Positions 52,401-61,400 of a stretch of 64,000 nt of DNA are shown here, piece after piece. The DNA is from Actinoplanes aureus. Lineage in GTDB: Bacteria; Actinomycetota; Actinomycetes; Mycobacteriales; Micromonosporaceae. The notes under the pieces are model-generated. The model was not told the DNA's origin. It searched no databases and saw only the letters and a program-made list of their open reading frames with translations. The stretch covers positions 54,514 to 118,513 of the forward strand of contig NZ_JADQTO010000030.1 in assembly GCF_015704865.1 (NCBI RefSeq), in the 5' to 3' direction. The translations under genes were made by a program, and so were the position numbers. Numbering within the stretch: position 1 is the first letter of the stretch; the number at the start of each line of letters is the position of its first letter.

Positions 52401-55400
52401 GACGTCCTGGCCGCCGACGGCTTCGGCTACGGGCCGGCCTTCCAGACGCTGCGTGCCGCGTGGCGGGACGGCGACGACCTGTACGCGGAGGTCGAGCTCG
52501 CCGCGGACCAGCCGGCCGGGACGTACGCGCCGCACCCGGCACTGCTCGACGGTGCCCTGCACGCGCTCGGCCTCGGCCCGTTCCCGGCGGCCGGCAGCAC
52601 CTGGCTCCCGTTCGCCTGGTCGGGTGTCACCCGGCACGCGGACACCCCCGCCGGCCTGCTGCGGGTGCGGATCACGCCCGCCGGACCCGACGCGGTGGCC
52701 CTGGTCGCCTGCGACGCCGCCGGGACACCGGTGCTGAGCGCCGAGTCGATGCGGGCCCGCCCGGTCACCGCCGCCCAGCTCGGCGTGGACGCGGACACCC
52801 TGTTCGAGGTGCGGTGGACCGAGGTGCCGTGGCGCGCGGAGGCCGTACCGGAAAAGGGTTTCCTGGAAATCGACCCGCCGGCGGCCGGGGAGCTGACCGC
52901 GACCGCCCACGTGGCCGCCCGTGACGCTCTGCGCGTAGCGCAGGAGCACCTCGCCACCGAGAGTGGGCGGCTGGTGGTGGTGACCCGCGGCGCGGTGGCC
53001 GCCGGTGACGCCGATGCGGTGCCCGGGCTGGCGGCGGCCGGGGTGTGGGGCCTGATCCGGTCCGCGCAGAACGAGAACCCGGACCGGTTCGTGCTCCTCG
53101 ATCTGGAGCCCGGCGCGGAGGTGCCGGACGCGGTGCCGCCGGGTGAGACCCAGCTGGCGATCCGGGCCGGGAAGGCGTTCGCACCGCGGCTGGTGCCGGC
53201 CGCACCGGCGCCGGACGCCGCCCCGGCCGAGCTGGATCGGGACGGCACGGTGCTGATCACCGGCGCCACCGGCACGCTCGGCCGCCTGGTGGCCCGCCAC
53301 CTGGTGACCACCCACGAGGTACGCCACCTGCTGCTGCTCAGCCGTGGCGGGCGCGCCGAGGAGCTGGCGGCGGAGCTCGCCGGGCTCGGCGCCGACGCCC
53401 GGTTCGCCGCGTGCGACGTGAGTGACCGGGCCGCCCTGGCCGCCGTCATCGACTCGATTCCGGCCGCGCATCCGCTGACCGCCGTCGCCCACCTGGCGGG
53501 CGTCCTCGACGACGGCGTGGTCGGCTCACTCACCCCCGAGCGGCTCGGCCGGGTGCTGCGGCCGAAGGTCGACGCCGCCGTGCACCTGCACGAGTTGACG
53601 GCCGGCGCGGACCTGCGTGCCTTCTGGCTGTTCTCCTCGGTGCTCGGCGTCACCGGCGGTCCCGGCCAGGCCGCCTACGCCGCCGCCAACACCTTCCTCG
53701 ACGCGCTGGCGCAGCACCGGCGCGCCGCGGGCCGGCCGGCCCTCTCGCTGGCGTGGGGCCTGTGGGCCGAGCGCAGCGGGATGACCGGCGAGCTGAGCAA
53801 GCTCGACCTGCGCCGGCTGGCCCGCAACGGGCTGGTGCCGCTCGGCACCGAGCAGGGGCTCGCGCTGTTCGACCGGGCGTGCGCGCTTGATACGGCGCTG
53901 GCCGTACCGGCCCGCCTGGAACGTGCCGCGCCGGCCCGGCGGCAGACGTCGCGCGTGGCCGGGCTGCCCGCGGCCGAACGCCGCGACGCCCTGCGCGACC
54001 TGGTACGACGAGCCGCCGCCACGGTCCTCGGCCATCCGGCCGACCATCCGATCGACGCCGACCGCCCGTTCAAGGCGCTCGGGTTCGAGTCGCTGACCGT
54101 GCTGGAGCTGCGCAATCAGCTCGCCGCCGCGACCGGGCTGCGACTGCCGGCGACCTTGGTCTTCGACCATCCCACCGTAGCCGCGCTCGCCGACCACCTG
54201 GCGGACCTGTTCGCCGCGCGGAAGCCGGCCGCCGCGGTTGCTGTGGCGAGGGCGGATCGGGAGCCAATCGCCGTCGTCGCCATGGGCTGCCGCTATCCCG
54301 GCGGTGTGCGCTCGCCCGAGGACCTGTGGCGGCTCGTCGCGGCGGAGGGCGACGCCATCTCCGCGTTCCCCGCCGACCGCGGCTGGGGGAGGGACGGCGT
54401 CGGTGGCTTCCTCTACGACGCGGCCGACTTCGACGCGGAGCTGTTCGGGATCAGCCCACGCGAGGCGACCGCGATGGACCCGCAGCAGCGCCTGATGCTG
54501 GAGCTGACCTGGGAGACCTTCGAGCGGGCCGGCGTCGACCCCCGATCGGTACGCGGACAGCAGGTCGGCGTCTTCACCGGGGCGATGTACCACGACTACG
54601 CCAGCCGGTTCACCACAGCGCCCGCCGAGGTCGAAGGGCACCTGCTGACCGGCAACACCGGCAGTGTGATGTCGGGGCGGGTGGCGTACACGTTCGGGTT
54701 GCAGGGGCCGGCTCTGACGGTCGACACGGCGTGTTCGTCGTCGCTGGTGGCCGTGCACCTCGCGGTCGAGTCGCTGCGCCGCGGCGAGTGCTCGATGGCC
54801 CTGGCCGGTGGGGTCGCGGTGATGGCCACACCGGCCACGTTCGTGGAGTTCGCCCGGCAGGGCGGGCTGGCGGCGGACGGCCGGTGCAAGCCGTTCGCGG
54901 CGGCGGCCGACGGTACGGGCTGGTCAGAGGGCGCCGGGGTGCTGCTGCTGGAGCGGCTCAGCGACGCGCACCGGCTCGGGCATCCGGTGCTCGCGGTGGT
55001 GCGCGGTTCGGCGGTGAACCAGGACGGCGCCTCGAACGGGCTCAGCGCACCCAGCGGGCCCGCGCAGCAGCGGGTCATCCGGGCGGCGCTGGCCGACGCC
55101 GGGCTGCGGGCGGCCGACGTGGACGCGGTGGAGGCGCACGGAACCGGTACGACCCTGGGCGATCCGATCGAGGCGCAGGCGCTGATCGCCGCCTACGGGA
55201 ACGAGCGGGAGCGCCCGCTGTGGCTCGGTTCGGTGAAGTCGAACATCGGGCACACGCAGGCCGCCGCCGGGGTGGCCGGGCTGATCAAGATGGTCGAGGC
55301 GATGCGGCACGGGGTGCTGCCGCGCACTCTGCACGTCGACCGGCCCACCCCACACGTCGACTGGCCGGTCGGCGCGGTGTCGCTGCTGACTGAGGCCACG

Positions 55401-58400
55401 CCGTGGCCGTCAGCCGGACATCCGCGCCGGGCCGGGGTGTCCGCGTTCGGGATCAGCGGCACCAACGCACACGTCATCGTCGAGGGCGCCGAACCGCAGC
55501 CGGCCGTAACCCTGGAGAGCCCGGCGGTGCGCGTGCCGTGGCCGCTCTCCGGGCACCTGCCCGAGGCGCTGCGCGAGCAGGCCGCACGCCTGCGGTCGTT
55601 CCTCGCCACCGCGCCACCCGCGCGCCCGGCCGATATGGGGGCCGCGCTCGCCGCACGGACCGCGTTCGAGCACCGGGCGGTGGCCATTGGCGAAGAAGCC
55701 CTGGACGCGCTGGCGGCGGGCCGTGAGCATCCCCGTCTGGTGCGCGGCACCGCCGAGGCGCCGATGCGGACGGTCTTCGTGTTCCCGGGTCAGGGTTCGC
55801 AGTGGACCGGGATGGGTTTGGCGTTGTGGGACAGCTCGCCGGTGTTCGCGGCGTCGATGCAGGCGTGTGAGGAGGCGCTGAAGCCGCACACCGGCTGGTC
55901 GCTGCGCGAAGTCTTGGCCGGCCCCCTCGACCAGGTCGATGTGGTGCAGCCGGCCCTGTTCGCGGTGATGGTGTCCCTCGCTGCCCTGTGGCGGTCCTAC
56001 GGGGTCGAACCGGCCGGGGTGGTGGGTCATTCGCAGGGGGAGATTGCTGCTGCTTATGTGGCCGGGGCGCTGTCTCTCGATGACGCGGCGCGGGTGGTGG
56101 CGTTGCGCAGTCGGGCGTTGCGGGCGATCGCGGGTCGGGGCGGGATGGTGTCGGTGCCGTTCGCTGACGTCGATCCGGGCGGGCTGTCGATTGCGGCGGT
56201 CAACGGCCCGGAGTCGGTGATCCTGTCCGGTGACACAGAGGCGGTGGACCGGTTCCTGACTAAGGAGCCGAGGGCGCGGCGGATCGCGGTGGACTACGCG
56301 TCGCATTCCCCGCATGTGGAGGCGGTCCGCGAGGAGATCCTGACTGCCCTGGACGGAATCGTGCCCTTGGCGCCGCAGGTGCCGTTCCACTCCACGGTCA
56401 CCCCGGGCGAGGACGTGGTGCTGGACGCCGCCTACTGGTACCGAAATCTGCGGCAGACCGTGCGGTTCGCCGACGCGATCACCGGGCTGGGCACGCTGGT
56501 AGAGGTCAGCCCGCACCCGGTGCTCGGCCTCGATCTCAGCACCCTGCGCCGCGGTGAGGACGACATCGATGCCGCGCTCGCCCGGGCCTGGACCCGCGGC
56601 GTAGCGGTCGACTGGAACACGGTTTACGCACCCCACGAGCCGGTGCGCGTCGACCTGCCCACGTACGCCTTCCAGCGCCGCCGCTACTGGCTCGAGGCGC
56701 CCGCACCGGCACCGGCGGCCGGACCCGGGACGTACCGGGTCGCCTGGCACCCGGCCACCCTGCCCGCGGGCGCCCTGCACGGCACCTGGCTCCTGGTCAC
56801 CCCGGCCGGCGCCGACCACCCAGATCTCGTGCCGGCGCTGACCCGGCACGGCGCTGACGTGCGGCAGGTTACCGATGCCGACCTGTCGGGGGCGCTCGGC
56901 GCGGGACCGATCGCCGGGGTCCTGTCGCTGCTCGGCTACGACGAGACGGCACACCCGGACCACCCCGAGGTGCCGGCCGGACTGGCCGCCACTCTCGCGC
57001 TGACCCAGGCTCTCGGCGACGCCGGGATCACCGCACCCCTGTGGCTGGCCACCCGGTCCGCGGTGTCGGTCGGTGCCGGTGACCCGCTGGACGCGCCCCG
57101 GCAATCCCTGATCTGGGGACTGGGCCGGGTCATCGGCCTCGAGCACGGCGACCGCTGGGGCGGCCTGGTCGACCTTCCGGACACCGTCGACGCCGCGGCC
57201 GGCGACCGGCTCGCCGCGGTCCTGACCGGACGCGACGGCGAGGACCAGGTCGCCATCCGTACGCACGGGGTCTTCCTGCGCCGCCTCGTGCCCGCACCGG
57301 TGAGGCCGGACCCGGCGGTGTCGTGGCAGCCGTCCGGAACCGTACTGATCACCGGCGGCACCGGCGCGCTCGGCGCGCACGTCGCCCGCTGGGCCGCCCG
57401 GCAGGGTGCCGTGCATCTGCTGCTGCTCAGCCGCAGCGGGCCGGACGCGCCCGGGGCCGAGCGGCTCCGGGACGAGCTGACCGGGCTCGGCGCCCGGGTC
57501 ACCCTGACCGCCTGCGACGTCGCCGACCGGGACCAGCTCGCCGCGGTCATCGCCGAGCACCCGCCCACCGCCGTCGTGCACACCGCCGCGGTTCTGGACG
57601 ACGCCGTGGTGCGGCAGCTGCGACCGGACCAGCTCGCCACCGCGCTGCACGCCAAGGCCACGGCCGCCACCCACCTGGACGAACTGACCCGGCACCTCGA
57701 CCTGCGGGCGTTCGTGCTGTTCTCGTCGATCGCCGGCACGCTCGGCGTACCGGGCCAGGGCGGCTACGCCCCGGCGAACGCCTTCCTCGACGCGCTCGCC
57801 GAACGCCGCCACGCCGCCGGTCTGCCGGCCACCTCCATCGCCTGGGGCGCCTGGGCCGGCGGGGGCATGGCCGCGCTGGCCGGCGTCGAGAATCTGCTCC
57901 GCCGGCACGGCCTGCCGCAGATGCCGCCCGAGGTGGCGCTGGCCGGGATGCACCGAGCCGTCGAGTCGGGCGCCGCGACCCTGGCCGTGGTGGACATCGA
58001 CTGGGATCGGCTCTATCTGGCGTTCACCGCCTCCCGGGTCCGGCCGCTGCTGCACGCCGTACCGGAAGTGCGCGCCATCCGGGCGGCCGAGAGCCGCCGG
58101 GCCGGCGCCGGTCCGGCCGGTCTGGTCGACCGGCTGGCCGCCGGTACGCCGCAGGACCGGCAGCGGGCGCTGCTCGACCTGGTCCGCGAGCACGTCGCGG
58201 CCACGCTCGGCCATAGCGGGCCGGAGACGGTACGCGCGGACCGCTCGTTCAAGGATCTGGGGCTCGACTCGCTGACCGGGGTGGAGATCCGTAACCGGCT
58301 GGGTGCCGTCACCGGGCTGAGCCTGCCCGCCACGGTGGTGTTCGACGAGCCCACCCCGGCCGCGCTGGCGCAGCGGCTCGGCGCGGAACTGTTCGGCGAC

Positions 58401-61400
58401 ACGGCCCGGCTACCGGTTCCGGTCGCCACCGCCGGCGGCGGCGACCCGATCGTGCTGGTCGCCACGAGCTGCCGGTTCCCCGGCGGCATCGACACCCCCG
58501 AGGACCTGTGGCGTACGGTCCTGGACGGCGTCGACACGGTCGGCCCGTTCCCGGCCGACCGCGGCTGGAGCGGCGACCTGTACCACCCGGATCCCGGCCG
58601 TCGCGGCACCTCCTACGCCCGTGAGGGCGCCTTCCTGCGTGACGCGGCCGGGTTCGACGCGGCGTTCTTCGGAATCAGCCCGCGCGAGGCGCTCGCCATG
58701 GACCCGCAGCAGCGACTGCTGCTGGAGATCGCCTGGGAGGCCGTCGAGCGGGCCGGCATCGACCCGTCCGCGCTACGCGGCAGCCGCACCGGCGTGTTCG
58801 CGGGCACCAACGGCCAGGACTACCCGGCGCTGCTCGCCACCGCACCGGACGCCGCCGACGGCGGCGAGGGCTATCTGGTCACCGGCAGCGCGGCTAGCGT
58901 GTTCTCCGGCCGGATCGCGTACGCCCTGGGCCTGGAAGGCCCGGCCCTCACCGTCGACACCGCCTGTTCGTCGGCGCTGGTCGCCGTCCACCTGGCCGCG
59001 CAGGCGCTGCGGCGCGGGGAATGCGACCTGGCCCTCGCCGGTGCGGTCACCGTCATGTCGACACCGGCCCTGTTCGTCGAGTTCAGCCGGCAGCGGGGGC
59101 TCGCCCCGGACGGCCGGTGCAAGCCCTTCGCGGCGGCCGCGGACGGGACCGGCTGGGGTGAGGGCGCCGGCATGGTGGTCCTGGAACGGCTCTCCGACGC
59201 CCGCCGCCACGGGCACCCGGTGCTGGCCGTGCTGCGCGGCAGCGCGGTCAACCAGGACGGCGCCAGCAACGGCCTGACCGCACCGAACGGCCCCGCCCAG
59301 CAACGCGTCATCCGGCAGGCGCTGGCCGACGCCGGCCTGGACCCCGGCGAGGTCGACGCGGTGGAGGCGCACGGCACCGGCACGCGGCTGGGCGACCCGA
59401 TCGAGGCGCAGGCGTTGCTGGCGACCTACGGGACGGACCGGGAGCGGCCGCTCTGGCTCGGGTCGGTGAAGTCGAACCTGGGCCACACCCAGGCCGCCGC
59501 CGGTGCCGCCGGACTGATCAAGATGGTGGAGGCACTGCGGCACGGGGTTCTGCCGGCCACGCTGCACGTGGACGCGCCGACACCGCACGTGGACTGGTCC
59601 GCCGGGGCGGTGCGGCTGCTCACCGAGCAGGTGCCGTGGCAGCCCGCCGAGGGGCGACCGCGACGTTTCGGTATCTCCGCGTTCGGCATCAGCGGCACCA
59701 ACGCGCATGCCGTACTGGAAGCGCCTCCGGCCGTCGACGGGACCGGCGGAGGGGTCGCCCCGGAAGCGCTGCCCTATGTGCTCGCCGGGCACAGCGCGGA
59801 GGCGTTGCGAGCGCAGGCGCGCCGGCTGCGTACCGCCCTTCGCGGGGACCCGGACGCTCGTGACGCTGATGTGGCCTACTCGCTGGCCACCACCCGGGCG
59901 GCGCTCGACCACCGGGCGGTCGTGGTCGCGGCCGGCCGCGACGAACTGCTGCGCGGACTCGACGCGCTCGCCGAGGGGCGGCCCGCCGCCCATGTCAGCG
60001 TCGGTGTGCCCGGCGGCGACGGCCTGGCGTATCTCTTCACCGGCCAGGGCAGCCAGCGCGCCGGCATGGGGCAGGCTCTCTACGCGGCGTTCCCGGCCTA
60101 CGCCGAGGCGTTCGACGCGGTCTGCGACCGGCTGGACCGCCACCTCGACCGGCCGGTCCGCGACATCCTGGGCGACCCGGACGCTCTCGACCGGACCGAG
60201 TACGCCCAGGTCGCCCTCTTCGCCGTCGAGGTGGCCCAGTTCCGGCTCCTGGAGAGCTGGGGCATCCGGCCGGCCCGGCTCGCCGGGCACTCCATCGGTG
60301 AGGTCGCCGCCGCGCACACCGCCGGAGTTCTCGACCTCGACGACGCCGCCACCCTGGTGGCCGCACGGGGCCGGCTCATGCAGGCGGTGCCGCACCGGGG
60401 GGCGATGGCCGCGGTCGAGGCCAACGCCGACGAGGTGCGACCGATGCTCGACGGCCACGAGACGACGGTCGGCCTCGCCGCCGTGAACGCGCCGCGCGCC
60501 TGCGTGATCTCCGGTGACCCCGACCAGGTCGAACGGATCGCCGCGCACTTCCGCGACCTTGGCCGCAGGACCCGTACGTTGCAGGTCAGCCACGCCTTCC
60601 ATGCCCCGCACCTGGACGGCATGCTGGACGACTTCCGCGCGGTCACCGAGGGCTTGAACTTCGCGCCGCCGAAGATTCCGCTGATCTCCACGGTCACCGG
60701 GGAACCGCTGACCGATGCCGAGGCGTGCGACCCCGGCTACTGGACCCGGCAGGTACGCGAGCCGGTGCGGTTCCTCGACGCCATGCGACGGCTGGCCGCC
60801 GGCGGTACGACGACGTACCTGGAACTCGGCCCGGACGGGGTGCTGTCCGGGCTCGCCGAGCAGTGCGTCGGCGTACCGGGCGTGCCCGTGCTGCGCGGGA
60901 CGCGCCCCGAGGTGGCCGCCGTGATGGCTGCCGTCGGCCACCTCCACGTGCACGGCGTGGCCGTGGACTGGGCCGCGTTGTTCGCCGGCACGGGCGCTCG
61001 CCGGGCACCGCTGCCCACGTACGCCTTCCAGCACCGCCGGTTCTGGCCGGTCGACGACGGCACCACCGACGCCGTGTCCCGCTGGCGTTACCGGATCGAC
61101 TGGCGGCCCCTGCCGGATCCCGCCCCGGCCCGGCCGGACGGCACCTGGCTGGTGGTCCTGCCGGCCGGAGCGGATCCGCTCGTCGACGCTCTGGTCGGCT
61201 GCGGAGTCAACGTGCTGGCCGGTACCGACCTGCCGGACCCGGTCCGCCTGGCCAAGGCCGGGCCGATCGGCGGTGTGCTCAGCCTGCTCCCGCCCGACGC
61301 CACGCTGACGCTGATGCGCGCGCTCGCCGCAGCCGACGTCCGTGCGCCGTTGTGGCTGGTGACCCGGCGGGCGGTCAGTACGGGAAGCGCCGATGGGCCG

